64,000 nt of DNA from positions 2,914,001-2,978,000 of the forward strand of contig JABRWF010000006.1 of assembly GCA_018343915.1 (NCBI GenBank), in the 5' to 3' direction. Source of the DNA: Agroathelia rolfsii (lineage: Eukaryota > Basidiomycota > Agaricomycetes > Amylocorticiales > Amylocorticiaceae). The translations under genes were made by a program, and so were the position numbers. This document shows positions 15,566-31,197 of this stretch, in pieces (the first letter of the stretch is position 1; every line of letters begins with the position of its first letter). Under the pieces are notes generated by a model. It saw only the letters and a program-made list of their open reading frames with translations, was not told where the DNA came from and ran no database searches.

Positions 15566-16815
15566 ATGAGCTTAATACTCTCTCCAAACTTGGAGCTTGA
15601 AAAACCTCTTTATGTATCGCTTATCCTCACTTCGATTGCATGTGGTAAATAAACCCAATTAGTAGAAAAAAAAAAGCTATGATGATTTAAGTTGATTGCC
15701 ATCCACCGTTCAAGGACTCTACTTTGGTCTTTTATTCACAATTATTTGCATGCTCATGAAGAACAAGAAAAAGCTTCCTCCTACCACACGGAACTTGTAC
15801 CTCGTATTTGAAGGGCTGGTTTTCTTACTCAGTATACCCGCATTTGCATGTATGATCATGATGGGTCTGGAGGCCTGGATAATACATCGAGAAGATCCTG
15901 GAACCCTGGATGGACCTCTAGCTTATTTTTATAGCTTAAACTTCACCTTTGAAGTTTATCCTGGAACGACATTATGGTACCCGGCTTTAAATAACTTGAC
16001 CATGAAAATCACCATGTTTTTGGGAGATGCTTTACTTGTGAGTGTTGGCAATTATTAGCCGATTGTCAGGTTTTCTGTCTGACTGGTCAGATTTATCGAT
16101 GCTACCGAGTGTTTGGCTCACGTCCATTTATCGTCGCTTGCCTGGCCCTGTGTTCAATTAGTTATCTTGGTGAGCCAAGTTTTCATAGATAATTGGCCTC
16201 GAAAATGCCGACAGTGGTGTTTTCCAGGTCTAGGAATTTTCGAGTCTATTGCATTCGGTATTACGCCTGTGACTATGGCCATCGTGGTTATGGTCAATAT
16301 CATAATCACTATTATGATATCCATAAAGATCATGGCTACGGCAAAACGTATACAAGGAAGCCCCCAAGCTAACGAGTCATATACTGGGATATCTGTTATA
16401 CTCATGGAATCAGCTGCCCCATGGACGATAGTGGGGATATTGTTATTAATCGGGTTCATATTTTTCAACTGGTGGCTTGGTGCTTATATATTGTGGATGG
16501 TAACTGGGGTGAGTCTATTTATTTCATCTGCCAATTATACAAGAGCACCAACATAACATGGGGTAGCTGTTATCAACGCAGCTTATTATTCTTCGTGCTG
16601 CTATGTGTATTGCATGGGATGAAAACACATTACATGAATTATCCCAGCTACAGCTGAGCAGTATGACATTTGCATCAGTTCCTTCGGCTATAAACCTCAG
16701 CACCGAGGGATCAGGAAGGCTTGATGAGCAGAAATCTTCAACGGGAGACGACGGATATGTTAATGACATTGAGGCGGCCCGGAGATCTGCTCTTAATAGT
16801 ATACGAAACGCATAA
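15566..16815 (+). CDS. Seven-helix membrane protein, array copy B
   Basis: Exons 15566-15644, 15715-16037, 16091-16169, 16228-16508 and 16567-16815 give 336 residues with the same phases as copy A; exon 1 and exon 3 are 79 nt in both. Hydrophobic segments include LYFGLLFTIICMLM, LYLVFEGLVFLLSIPAFACMIM, FIVACLALCSISYLG and APWTIVGILLLIGFIFF. The extracellular-type loop in exon 2 is longer than in copy A (ending LNNLTMKITMFLGDALL). The tail is polar (DEQKSSTGDDGYVNDIE). The conserved VILMESAAPWT motif is intact. Function unknown; paralogy with copies A, C and D is evident from sequence and gene structure. Confidence 0.85.
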
Positions 16816-18528
16816 CGCCAGAAAACTCAACAAGACCAACAGTAGTAGATAGAGCCGATACATAGAGTAGTGTAAATAAATCAAGATGACCGTATGATGT
16901 GATATGAAATATTGATATTAGCATTAGGAGCCTGTTTCAACGAAGAAAATACTATGCATATACCTTGCCATTTCTTATAGTAAAACTTGATTGGGTGTTG
17001 CTTGTTAGAGTGGCCGTCGCTAAAAATACATTCTTGAAAGCTTGACACTGATATGATTATAGGTATGCTCTGGGAATAACCGTAATGCAACGAGAAGACC
17101 GCCGGTTCCACCAGAAGTGCATATACATGTAACTAGGCGGCTCAGTAACATTCACTGATGGCATTCGCTTTCATTCCCCATCCCATCAAAAATGGATCTA
17201 TATTATACTTCGCTTGTTTGTATTATCTATCTAACAAGCATTTACCCGTGCTTTGCACGGAAGAAAGCCAAAAAATAATTATAGCTCAATTGACTACGTG
17301 TAAGGGTAATAAATGCATAGCATACATTGAGTAAAATATACCTGTATATATACCAAATTAACAATAAATTTTCATGAAGAGAAAACGGGATGGTGTACGG
17401 TACCAAGACAAACGGAACGACAATTCTCATTAAGGCGGCTCAAATACTCGGATTCAAATATTGACAATGGGCTGTGTGGAACATGGTTCCAGTTGCACAG
17501 CAGAATCTGAGCAGATGCATACCATCGACTTGGAGAGCTACCAAAGTATATTACAGTCGCATACTATAAATGATGCCAATTTTAATAAAAATAGGATATA
17601 TGCGCAATTTGTCACGACGCAACGCAAATATGAGCTAAAAAAAGAAAATGCATTATTTCACCCGATGGATACAAACGAAAATGATAAGATTTTCATGCAG
17701 CGGATACGAATTTCTATTATACGATCAAAATTTAATGACGATCTCATATATTTTGACATTTGTGTAGGTGTCGTTTTATTATTGATTATATGAATAGGAG
17801 CAGCGTGCGTAATGCAATGATGTCAATAGAAGCTATTTGTCCTTACTATAACTGGTTATCTGGGTAGATTTGGCTAGGAGCGTTCGTTGCACTAGAAGCT
17901 TGCCCTGCAGCTACTGCATGATGTCTAAAAGCAGAAAAAAAATGCCATATACATGCCTGTTTACATGCAATGTGTATGCTGGCCATATGCACAGATACTA
18001 GCAGACTGCTCCCCCGTCTGTCAACCACACTTCTGTGGTACTAGCACTCACAACAGGAGCATCGTTTTGCGTCTGGCCTTCAAGTCGTTGCCTCTTCTCC
18101 ATGTCTTACGTATTATATAACCATGAATAGTTTTATTTCGGAAGGCGTGCTGCCACTGGCAGTGACACATGCAGTGACAGCGAAATCAATCCGTTTGCAT
18201 AGTTCAATCATGGCGTACTTTCATCAGCGATTCACTAGTTCACTTCTTCCTGTGATTTTAATTTTCAGCGATATGAACTTCCTGACATCGAAAAAGGTTT
18301 TTATCAGCGATTGTATATTATATACCATTCCTAATAGGTATGAAACTATTGATAAGGTTTGAAAATTGATTGAGCTACCAGCTTCGGATAAAATCTCACA
18401 TGCATCCAAAATTCGATCATTGATAACTTTCACAGCAAAGATACGACATTCAATAAAAATGACGTGTACCATGTATTTAAATACTTGTCTAAAGTCCCAT
18501 ATTTATCCTTAATATTCTCACATCCCAA
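16816..18528. other. AT-rich spacer between array copies B and C, possible transposon remnant
   Basis: 1.7 kb, strongly AT-rich. A hairpin at 17246-17260 resembles a Helitron 3' end on the minus strand. A plus-strand frame at 17461-17793 (110 codons) has no recognisable domain and biased AT-driven composition, so I do not call it a gene. No functional gene is supported. Confidence 0.45.
17246..17260 (-). mobile_element. Helitron-like terminal hairpin (candidate)
   Basis: CCGTGC-TTT-GCACGG forms a perfect 6-bp stem with a 3-nt loop. Read on the minus strand it is followed by GGTAAATGCTTGTTAG. Known: Helitrons end in a short GC-rich hairpin a few nucleotides before CTRR. Here the expected CTRR is not intact (CTTG), so this would be a degenerate, non-autonomous element extending rightwards; the other end was not located. 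Confidence 0.3.
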
Positions 18529-19752
18529 ATGAGCCCACCATACGGGTCCCCGCCAAATTTCGAGTATGAAAACTCTATTTATGTGTCGATAATTCTAATG
18601 TCTATCATATACGGTAAATATGACAGACAAACACATGTATATATATATAATAACGAGACACTTATATTCCGTCCTCATATTATGCAAGGTTTCTACATCG
18701 GACTTGTATTTATGACAATCCGCATGCTCATAAAAAACCGAAGAAACTCACATCTCTTCCGGAAAGGTTTTTACCTTATATTCGAGGGACTGGCTCTTTT
18801 TCTCGGCACAACTGCATTTATATGCATGATTAAAATGGCCCAAGAGGAGTGGATCACCCGAGACCGAGATCTCGACACACCGCAGCAACCATTCGAGTAC
18901 ATCTACAGATTGATGTTAGGAGTCAAAACTAAAAACAAATCACTCTACCTGAGTCTAAGTAATTTGACCATGAATATTTCTGTGTTTCTTGGCGATGCAT
19001 TACTTGTAAGTGCCATTTCTAGACTCGGACAGTTCCGCGATTAAGTCTCTAAATTGGTCAGATTTACCGGTGCCACCGAGTATTTGGACAGCGCTTGTGG
19101 ATCGTTGCCTTACCAATCATGTGTTCAATCAGTTATCTTGGTAGGTCAAATATGTGCAGTGCATTTTTCATGAGCATATTCAACAACTTTGCATAGTTTT
19201 ATCAATTGCTCATGCTATATCCTTTTCATTGGACTGTTGGGCTTTTTCTATAATTCTCATGCTTATTGTTGATCCAATGGTTACTATCATGATCTTTATA
19301 AGGATTGTAATCATAGTTCGGCCAATACGAAGGAACTCACAAGTCCAAATTAATAGACCATATACCAATGTGTCCGCTATACTTGTTGAATCCGCTGCCT
19401 TATGGACGATTGTAGGGGTGTTAGCTACATTTGGATTCATAGGATACGTCTTCAGTAACTGGTGGTTTGGTGCTTATATACTATGGATGGCACTGGGTGT
19501 AAGTACCCGTTTATATCCCTTACATATACGAGAGTACGACTCAACATGGTACAGCTTTTATCCCCACAGCTCATTATTCTGCGCATTGCTATGGGTATTG
19601 CATGGGATGAGAACACGTCGCATGAATTATCTCAGCTGACCGCCCTGGCCTTTACATCAGTTTCTGCCACCGTAAACTCCAGTGACCCGGGGCAAGGATC
19701 AGGAGCATCTGATGAGTTTCAGTTTACAAATTTAGACGCTAATACTCAGTAG
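18529..19752 (+). CDS. Seven-helix membrane protein, array copy C
   Basis: Exons 18529-18613, 18689-19005, 19062-19140, 19197-19498 and 19555-19752 give 326 residues with the array's phases 1-0-1-0. Exon 1 is 85 nt, six longer than in the others (an extra PP/SPP stretch). Segments include YIGLVFMTIRMLI, LIFEGLALFLGTTAFICMI, WIVALPIMCSISYLG, IILMLIVDPMVTIMIFI and LWTIVGVLATFGFIGYVF. The motif is AILVESAALWT, with Leu replacing the Pro seen in copies A, B and D. The exon 5 start LLSPQLIILRIAMGIAWDENT closely matches copy B, and copies B and C look like the most recent duplicates. Function unknown. Confidence 0.85.
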
Positions 19753-21139
19753 TAATGATGTCGTCGATATAACCGAAAGATCTGCCCATGATAGTGGGTA
19801 GAACTTAAATTAATGCTAGAGTCAATAATCATCTAAACCACCATTTAAAACAATAAAAACGAATATAGACAACTTAATAATATTCCATGAGATACAGATA
19901 GGCCCTGTATGCATTGAATAAAGCAGACAAAAATAATATGCTGTACAGGGTTTGTGTTATCCGGTGTTAACATGTATCCACTGAAAAGGAAGTAGTAGAA
20001 AGATCCAAAGAAAAAATTACATCCAGAATTTGTTCAATTTTCGGGATTTTGAGCTATTTTTGGGGACGACTACCACGAAACAATGCGTAATTATGCAAAA
20101 TACCTCATGGCAGATCATATTTGGAACATTACTGTTTCCATTCATGAAAAATTGAAATATGCATGATCCTGACACAGTTGTTGTATTGAGTTCTTAGCCT
20201 AGTAGTTTTTTTAAATCTTTAACATTATGCATGTATTCATGTAAGTGTCAGGAGCTATTTGTCATATTTTGCACTCAGGTCACTGAGAAAGGTCTTTTTC
20301 TTTTTTCCAATCCTGAAGAGCCTGTATGGTTAAAGCCAATTCTACTGGTTATTCTTTTTTGAAGACGTGCTAACGGAGCCTAACGCAGCTGACACTTGAG
20401 AGCAAATTAATTCCTATGGCATAATAGCGGTGATATTTAAGAGTTGTCTAGGTTCAGTCGTTCAGATAACATTAGATGCATATTAATATAACACTAGGTG
20501 ACATTGGACGCCTTTGGGGGTTTAGAAAAACAATGTTTTCCTGGTATGTGTTAATGTCAACCTAGTAATATAGACACAATTACACTAAATATCTCAGCAC
20601 CAGCACACAAGAAATATTATGTACATCGATCACATAATCACACTTCCGAGTCATGTCAGAATTTGATCCAAGGCGACTTGATAGTGGCTCTCACCATTTG
20701 CAATCTTACCTGTCTGAATCAGTCCGATAACAGCTGTGACTTGTGAGGCCAGCCAACTAACATGAAAAAGAATGTCATAACCGGTATTTAAACCTAAAGC
20801 TGGTGAGTGTTAATGAATAGCACTGAGGCAAGAAATGCTTGCAATCTTGATCATAATTGAGAGTTCCATTCCAATCTAATCTGACATGCAACTTCAATTT
20901 TGAATTATTAGTGCTATTAACAATGGCCATAACGCCCGTATCCTTCCTATTGCTCCATTCCACATTTGAATTTGTTGGTTCACAGTTCTCTTGGATGAAC
21001 TGAACTATATACAGCTTCAAGTTGAAATGCTCAAGCAATGTTTCACAGGGAACACCTGAGAATGGGCATAAATGCTTGAGCTGTTTGAGATTCAAATAAT
21101 TATCTCAGTTTCCCTGTACTTTGCACCTCATTTCTTAAT
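19753..21139. other. AT-rich spacer between array copies C and D
   Basis: 1.4 kb. Contains a minus-strand frame at 20775-21095 (106 codons, KHLCPFSGVPCETLLEHFN near its start) that I cannot assign, and a T-rich stretch at 20200-20350. I see no supported gene; the region may be transposon-derived filler. Confidence 0.4.
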
Positions 21140-22330
21140 ATGAGTATGACATTGACTGAAGATCTTGAATACGAAGGCTCTTGGTATATCGGGCTAGTGT
21201 TAGGGTCTATCACGTACGGTAAGTCCCTGTGATTCTAGCTTAATCCATACATGTTCGCAGTGTGTCTTAATATTTCATCATCTTTCATACAAGGGATCTA
21301 CCTAGGCCTTGTCGTTATGATTATTCAAATAATCATCAAGACGGAGAATTCAAGTTTCACCGCTACCAGACTGACAAAAACTTTCTATCTTTTGTTTGAG
21401 AGTCTATTACTTTTGGTTACTATACCTGCTTTTGTGTCTGGCGCTATAATGGGTCAGTTGGCATGGATCACCCTTCGACATGAGTCTTCGTCAATGGGAC
21501 TCCTTACAAGTGGACCTGGAGGCAATGGTGTTATTGCATACATATGGGCTACCGGAGGCATGGCACAAGTTGTATCTCTGTTTCTTGGCGATGCTCTAAT
21601 GGTGAGTGTCAAGCCGAATTAGCCACAATTTGACGAAGTAGTCATATACTGGATCTTCAATAGATCTATCGATTTCTCTTGGTATTTGGTTCACGTTTAT
21701 CAATTGTTGCAATTCCAGCCTTGTGTTCGGTTAGCTATCTAGGCAAGTCGTATTTCAATCTCCTAATAATTCTTCTCTAATTTTGCCAATTATGGATAAC
21801 AATAGTCTTGTCAATTTTCGGTTACTTCTTCTCTTATGGAAACATGTTTGCCATTATCCCTATGCTAATTGCTAACCCCATGGTCACTGCTATCATATCT
21901 ATCAAGATTATCACCATGGCTCGGCGTATGCAAAAGAACCCAGGCTCACAAGCTGTCAAGTCATACACAGGTGTATCTGCTATATTCATCGAATCTGCTG
22001 CTCCATGGACCATAATAGGGATTCCAGTTATAGTTACTGCATGGTTAAACAACAACTTCTGGTGGGAAGGGATAGGCATGCTCTGGTTTGGAGTCGGAGT
22101 GAGTGTTTATCCTATTATAATCATAGTAATATTGTTAATTATCATAAATATAGTTGCTCTCTCCGCAACTCGTCATCCTGCGCATTGCTAAGGGTATTGC
22201 ATGGGATAGAAAAACATCTCAAGAATTATCTCAACTAAGTACTATGGCCTTTTCGTTACCTATTAGGAATACGCATGATAGTATAGAGCCCTGGCATCCA
22301 AACAGGTCGGTTATCTTATCAATTTCCTAA
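21140..22330 (+). CDS. Seven-helix membrane protein, array copy D
   Basis: Exons 21140-21218, 21294-21601, 21664-21742, 21806-22098 and 22154-22330 give 311 residues with the array's phases. Intron 3 begins with GC (GCAAGT), a GC-AG intron where the other copies use GT. Segments include YLGLVVMIIQIII, LLFESLLLLVTIPAFVSGAIM, SIVAIPALCSVSYLG and APWTIIGIPVIVTAW. The exon 2 loop is Gly-rich (TSGPGGNG) and the C-terminal tail is the shortest; an extra intron with a GTCGGT donor in the tail is possible. The position-specific change RFLLVF for RCHKIF at the start of exon 3 removes the cysteine shared by copies A-C. Function unknown. Confidence 0.82.
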
Positions 22331-24243
22331 AGATGATAGCGATCTCACTGATGCTGACTTGTTAGTGAACGGAGTGAGGGTTGATATTAAAAAATTACCT
22401 AATCAATAAGCTGGCTATATGGCTATGAGTAAATAGATATGGCAGTATACATGCATGTTCAAATATGTTTGTTTTTTCCCGCCGTTTTTCGAAAGTCCCA
22501 AAGTAAAACGTCTCAGGGAAGCTTAACAAAGGTTTCAGACTTTAGACACTCGGAAACACTCTACTACAGATAGTTTAAGTCTAGACTGCAAAGCGGTTTT
22601 GGGGACGTGAATTTAACCGCTGCTCACGGATCCAGAGTAATAAATATATATAGGAGCTAATTTTCTTTTGTTGAATTGAAGTGCATACATTCACTTTAGG
22701 GAGTTAGCTCAGCGCTTAGTCTTGTGTCTGCGCGTCCATAGAAATAAAAATAGCTAAGCTTCGGTATTAATCATGATTAGGCTCCAACTCGTTTAGTATA
22801 ACCAATGAACCAACAGGATTTCAAGCACAATCATTATGCATTCTTGTAAGTACCCCAGTCCCCACAGCGAGTTTTAATCTGTGAAACACAGCGCGGCATT
22901 AATATTACGATCTTGAAGGCGAACAACACCTAATATGTCCAAAACCGTGTGGAGATGCTTGTCATTTACGGCGCACATCAAGATACTACACTGGGCAGTG
23001 CTTAAGTTTACAATGTTCTGCCCATTTTAGTGGTTATTGACCTCGTGTTTGGTGGTGTAATTTCAGATTCGGTTGATATTCAGAGACATCATTATGCTAG
23101 TTTAAACCCTCCTTTGAATAGAGGACTTGAGAAGGCGCTGTCCTGTTTCGTTAGAAATGGGGCTACATTAAGCAAGGAGTACAGGGCAATGTAATTAAAA
23201 AATGTCTGTAGATAGCAATCTCGGTAAGTGTTATGTCGTGGATCAGCATCATTTGAAACGCCAGACCAATTCTGACTATAAATAGCTACAGTATGACCTC
23301 ATGACTGTCTAATTAGCAACCAGCCTCGAGGAGGTTCAGCCGAGGGTGCTAGTGCCATTTTAAGATGCAGAGAGAATGTAATAGTTTGTAGTATCAATAG
23401 GTATGGTGTAGCTTTCCTAATCACGAAGCTGGGTGGCGGTGTAGGCAACCGGGAACTACCGCAATCCCGAGGCAAAATGCGTGGCCTCGTTGCCGAGATT
23501 GACTGCATATATCGTCATAGCCTACGTGACCATCGGCCTTGGTACTGTTAGTGCCACATACGACAACCCAGTTGCAATGAGGCTGACTTCGAGATGGCTT
23601 ATCTCTCTCTAGAGGAAAGGGCACAAGGAATAGCGGTTTTCAATTCCATAGATGGCTGATTAACATACAACAAAGAAAGTGTCTCAGAAGCATGCACTTT
23701 TCATGAATGCCATCTTTGACATTCATCTCCACTGTATAGCAAGCCGCCGACGTGATGGCTAAAGTCGCGTGAGGTCCGTGTCGTATTGGGGTGCAAACAC
23801 GGAGAGATACGAACGTGCGCATCCAGGCCCACAACGGAAAGAGTAAACCCGAACATGGGGGAGGAGAGAATAGATAAGCCCCAACGACGGAAAGACCCCA
23901 TAATGTGTTGGAGGTGATATTTAAGCTCCTATTTGGAGGGGCTTTACTCAGTGTTAGCTGAAGGGAATATGATCACGATTTGATAAAAAAAAATAAAGAT
24001 AGAGTTTGAGTCACAGAGCATACAGGGGGTCAGTAGCAAATGGTGAGATACAGCTCCAGATCATGAGGCAACCGCAATGTGACCGGGTCCGGAAGTGTGT
24101 CACCGTGTGATATAACAGAGAGAATAAGCATCGCTGAGTCAGCACGCTGACGTCTGCATGTTCTGGAACAACAGGTATATAAGACCTAGAAAGACCCCGG
24201 AATACTAACTTCCCTTGTCCGCCAAGTCGCCTCTCGCTCCTGA
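22331..24243. other. Intergenic region
   Basis: 1.9 kb downstream of the array. Scattered short frames on both strands show no domain or consistent coding composition. The last 100 nt hold the TATA box of the next gene. Confidence 0.6.
24176..24183 (+). promoter_or_regulatory. TATA box of the CNNM/Mam3-like gene
   Basis: TATATAAG lies 61 nt upstream of the ATG at 24244, a typical spacing. Confidence 0.45.
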
Positions 24244-27200
24244 ATGCTGATAGCTTCCCCACACTCTTCCAGTCGTCTACTGACTCTGCTATCAATCGCA
24301 GTACAGCATGTGCCCCGACTTCTCTCTCGCACCCCTGCAGACCCAGACCCTACCAGTAGCAGTAATACTCTGCACACCCTCGCCCGCCGGGCAGCTGAGC
24401 ACCATGATACCAAATTCATCGTCTTTGCTTGTCTCATACCGGTTCTGGTCTTACTCAGCGGTGTCTTTGCCGGATTGACCCTCGGCTATATGAGTCTCGA
24501 CGAGACGCAGCTGCATGTATTGTCCATTAGCGGGACACCGTAAGTACCGCACAGTACATATCCTTTAATTATGGGCCACCTAATAAGTGCTCTTTCACAC
24601 ATAGTAAGCAACGTGAATACGCGAACAAGATCAAGCCTATTCGTGCTAATGGACACCTCCTGCTTGTCACCTTGCTGCTGGCCAATATGATCGTGAACGA
24701 GTCATTACCCGTTATTAGCGATCCCGTCCTTGGTGGTGGCGTGCAGAGTGTTGTAGTCAGCACCGTGCTTATCGTCGTGTAAGTATATTACAAACTCCGG
24801 ATTGAAGTATCTGTATCAACCTTTGGACCTTTTCCGCATCACAACAGCTTCGCAGAGATTATCCCTCAGAGTCTCTGCACTCGTCATGGTCTCTACCTCG
24901 GCGCCAAGATGGCCAGCACAACGCAAGTGTTGATTTATGCTCTAGTAAGTGTACTGATGATCAAGTATACCTGGTGTTCCATACTTACGTAAAACAGTGG
25001 ATCATTGCTTGGCCGGTTGCCAAGATTCTCGAATTGGTCCTAGGCGAGCATCATGGTATCATTTATCGACGTTCTGGTAAGTGGAATTAAGCCACGGACA
25101 TTGCCACTATTCCTAAACTCTTCCTGTAGAGCTCAAAGAGCTTATCGCTATGCATTCTACAAATGCTACCCACGGCGGTGACTTAAAGAACGATACGGTT
25201 ACCATTATTGGTGCCACTTTGGATTTGCAAGAGAAGGTTGTTTCACAAGTGAGTGTATTTTCAATCATGATTATCCCGCAAATGATTAACTTGATGCTAC
25301 TAAATAGGCCATGACGCCCATTTCGGATGTCTTCATGCTCTCGATTGAGGATAAACTTGATTATGAGACGCTCAAGCAGATCTGTCTGACCGGTCACAGT
25401 CGTGTACCTGTTTATGAAGAAGTGACCATCCCAGCAGCTCCACTCGGGGAGATTCCTTCAGATTATGTCGTCAAAGATGGTATGGTGACTGTGAAAAAAA
25501 TAATCGGAATTTTGCTTGTCAAGAATTGTGTTTTGCTTGATCCCAGTGGTACGTATACGATCTTCCGTTAACTGGTCTTTTTACTGCAAATTAGAGTTTA
25601 CAACTGTTTTTATCTAGACGCCGTTCCCATACGTAAGATCCCCTTGAACAAAGTTCTCTTCGTCCCTCGCAATGAACCTCTCCTCGGCATCCTGGATAAA
25701 TTCCAAGAAGGCCGCTCTCATATTGCCGTTGTAAGTCGCCACAGCAAAGACACAGCCGTCTCCGTCAAGAAGGCGGTCAAGACGGGACTTACACAGCGTA
25801 TCCGCGCCACTGTTGGCATAGCCGACAGTGACTCCAGTGACGAGGACGATGAAACCGCAAGCAACGAGGAAACGTTGAAGAGCGACACTGAGTCCGGTCA
25901 GGAGAGTTCGCATAACCATGGGACAAAGCATCGTGGTGGCTGGAGGAGGAAGAAGAGTAAGAGGGCTCGTAAAGGCGATTTGGAAATGGGAACGGTCAAT
26001 AGCAACAAAATGTCGGGTTCCGATGTTATAAAGGATGGTCAATCGACGCCCAAGAGTGGCTTACAATTTGGTATCAATGGTCGGGAACAGGCTATGCCTG
26101 CAGACGCGGTGCTGGCTAAGGAAGGCGCTAAAGAGGTTTGTTGGCTTTCATATGACCCAAAAACCTAACCTGACAGTACGAATCGCAGTTTTATGCCGCT
26201 TTCGACCCTGCTGTTATGCCACTCGGTATTATTACTCTCGAAGATGTCTTGGAAGGTATTGTTCCTAGCTATCTCTGATCTGTTTCTTTGGACTCACCAA
26301 AATGACTAGAATTGATTGGTGAGGAAATCTATGATGAATTCGACCCCGAAGGTGCCCAGGCGTTGTACAACTCCTCCCCCGCTGCTACTGCCGCTCAGAC
26401 TGGCTCAGACGCACAACGTCCGATCTTGAAGCGCAAAGGCTCGGCTCCCCAACTCACAGATGCCTCTGCTTCTCTCACGGATAACACCGTACCCAGTCCA
26501 GGCGGCAACACGCCGAACAAATCATCACTACTACCCGGACCTCTACTCCGTCCTCTGAACGTGAAAGGTTTGGACTTTATCCGTAGTCGCAGTGCGCCCC
26601 CAACGCAGCGGGGCAAGAAGCCGCCGGTACCCTACTCCTTGGATGCAGCGGCGACGCCGCCCTCTTCTGCTGCTCATAACTCGCCGCGTGTTGTTGGACT
26701 GACTAACATGCCTATTGCTGACGAATTCGATTATGATGATGAAAAGAAGTACAGCGAAGGTATTGTCGACGATGCTGCCTCCTCCAGCCCGGTTTACCCT
26801 TACTCGGGGCAGGAAGAGCAGGTTCAAGGATTGGCCCACAATTTTACCAACGCTACTGCACCCATGACGACGACGGGTTCGATGACACGCACGGGTACGA
26901 GGTTCAAGCCGACTGCTGCTATTATCTCGCCTACGTTCAGTACCGAGAGCGCCATGCCTTCGTTCCGCACCGCACCGCAAGCCATGGCAACGCCGACGAA
27001 CTCTCTTGAAGCGATCCTGCATAAACGACGCGCTGTTGTCGCCGCTGCTGCTTCAACTGCGGCGACAATGACTGGGAACCCAGTTCTGGGAGTTGCTCTT
27101 CTAACCTCGATGAATGCTACAGGGATTCCCCAGGGTGGTGCTGGCCCATCCGCGCGAGCCGCAGGAGGCTTGAGTGCCGCCAAGGGTGCTAGGTTCAAGA

Positions 27201-27379
27201 GCAGTCCCATTGGTGGTGGGCATTCAAACGGTGTCATTGTCGCAGAACAGGTCAAGGAAGGGCTGAAGGGCTCGAATCCTCAACAGCAACAATTACGCCA
27301 ACAAAAGCGTGATGAGGTGGATGCTGATGATGACGATTATGAGTATACTGACGCTCCAGAAGTGCCTCGTAGCGAATAA
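24244..27379 (+). CDS. CNNM/Mam3-type transmembrane CBS-domain protein
   Basis: Nine exons (24244-24539, 24605-24778, 24848-24944, 24998-25076, 25130-25248, 25308-25548, 25618-26135, 26177-26255, 26310-27379) give 890 residues. The DUF21/CNNM transmembrane domain is at about 55-215 (VFAGLTLGYMSLDETQLHVL, LLLVTLLLANMIVNESLPVI, FAEIIPQSLCTRHGLYLG), followed by the linker ELKELIAMHS and a CBS pair (AMTPISDVFMLSIEDKLDY, GHSRVPVYEE; PLGIITLEDVLEELIGEEIYDE). An acidic/basic insert of about 110 residues interrupts the second CBS repeat, as in yeast Mam3. The 350-residue C-terminal tail is Ser/Pro/Ala-rich and ends in acidic repeats. Known: relatives act in divalent metal (Mg, Mn, Zn) homeostasis at vacuolar or plasma membranes. 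Confidence 0.93.
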
Positions 27380-28389
27380 ATCAAAGCAGATGCCTCACAA
27401 AGCCAGCCCTGATTGATTCCAGTGAACAAAGGCTCTCTCGTTGCAAGCGATAAATGTTCCCTCTCCTCAGCCATCTCTAATCTCTTTTTGCTCCTATTTT
27501 CTTTTCCTTGTCTCGAAGAATCAGTGAATGTGTTTTGTTTCGTTGACTCAGATGTGGAATGGGCGTCGTGTTATTTATGTATTCTAATCCTCTAAACCTA
27601 CGTATTCTCTTGCATTTGCTTGGTACCGTTCTCGTCTCGTATAATTGTTTGTAAACGTAAATAAATAACTACAATACATCGGTCTTGAATTTCTAATATT
27701 TTATCCGCCATTGGGCGGGTCTTGTGTGTAAGGAACTGTGTAGTTTTTCGTCTGTCGTAAATTTCTGTCAAAAAAAGTTGACGCATTGATTATGACGCGA
27801 GTCGACCGACCCGGCTTTCGCCAAAACTACTACACATACGTTTACTCTTGCAGACTCAGACTCCAAGTCAGGCGATAAGTCAGACCAGTCAAGAGTTGTT
27901 GGTGCGTTACTAGATATTGCTAATGAAAGAGAAGCTTGATCATGGATTAAGCAGTCATACATTTGCCGCGATATCGATCGCGAGTCTCCACAAACATATG
28001 CATCAGACAAGCACCACCTTCCCTGTTGAGTACATCCGAGTCCTATATTTTATTTATTTATTTTGGTGATCTTCACTAAGTCTGATAAGTCAATTTGAAG
28101 TCGAAGACAGAACCAATGACATCAAACTAGATAATCACGCGCATCGCGAAGCCTGTTCCAGGGGTGTCAAATGACTCGGATTGATATTGGCAGTATCAAT
28201 GTTGGAATAAATGACCGTGAACCAAATACACTAACTCTGTTGATGCTCGGAGGGTTTTTACAATTCGCTTCTAAAACTGATAACACAATTCTGGTCTATT
28301 TCCAACTTGAAGTCGTGTTCTCAGGCTTGCCACCAAAGGTCTCATCTGCTTGCAACAAGGATACCTCAGAGCTCGTAGCTATATTGACC
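27380..28389. other. Intergenic region
   Basis: 1 kb between the CNNM-like gene and the first DEAH gene. The first 300 nt are T-rich, probably 3' UTR. An open frame runs upstream from 28171 into the DEAH gene, but its sequence before 28390 lacks similarity to the family. Confidence 0.55.

Positions 28390-31197
<2,808 letters not shown>

Noticed and set aside
17461..17793. 110-codon plus-strand frame between array copies B and C
   Set aside because: AT-driven composition, no domain, beside a Helitron-like hairpin; no support as a gene.
20775..21095. 106-codon minus-strand frame before array copy D
   Set aside because: No recognisable domain and no splice context; may be transposon filler.
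26543..27255. Minus-strand frames under the CNNM-like C-terminal tail
   Set aside because: Antisense shadows of low-complexity Ala/Ser/Pro coding sequence.
28171..28389. In-frame upstream extension of DEAH copy 1
   Set aside because: Sequence before MSGVKENPYLAYL has no similarity to Prp43 N-termini, and the downstream ATG fits the family.
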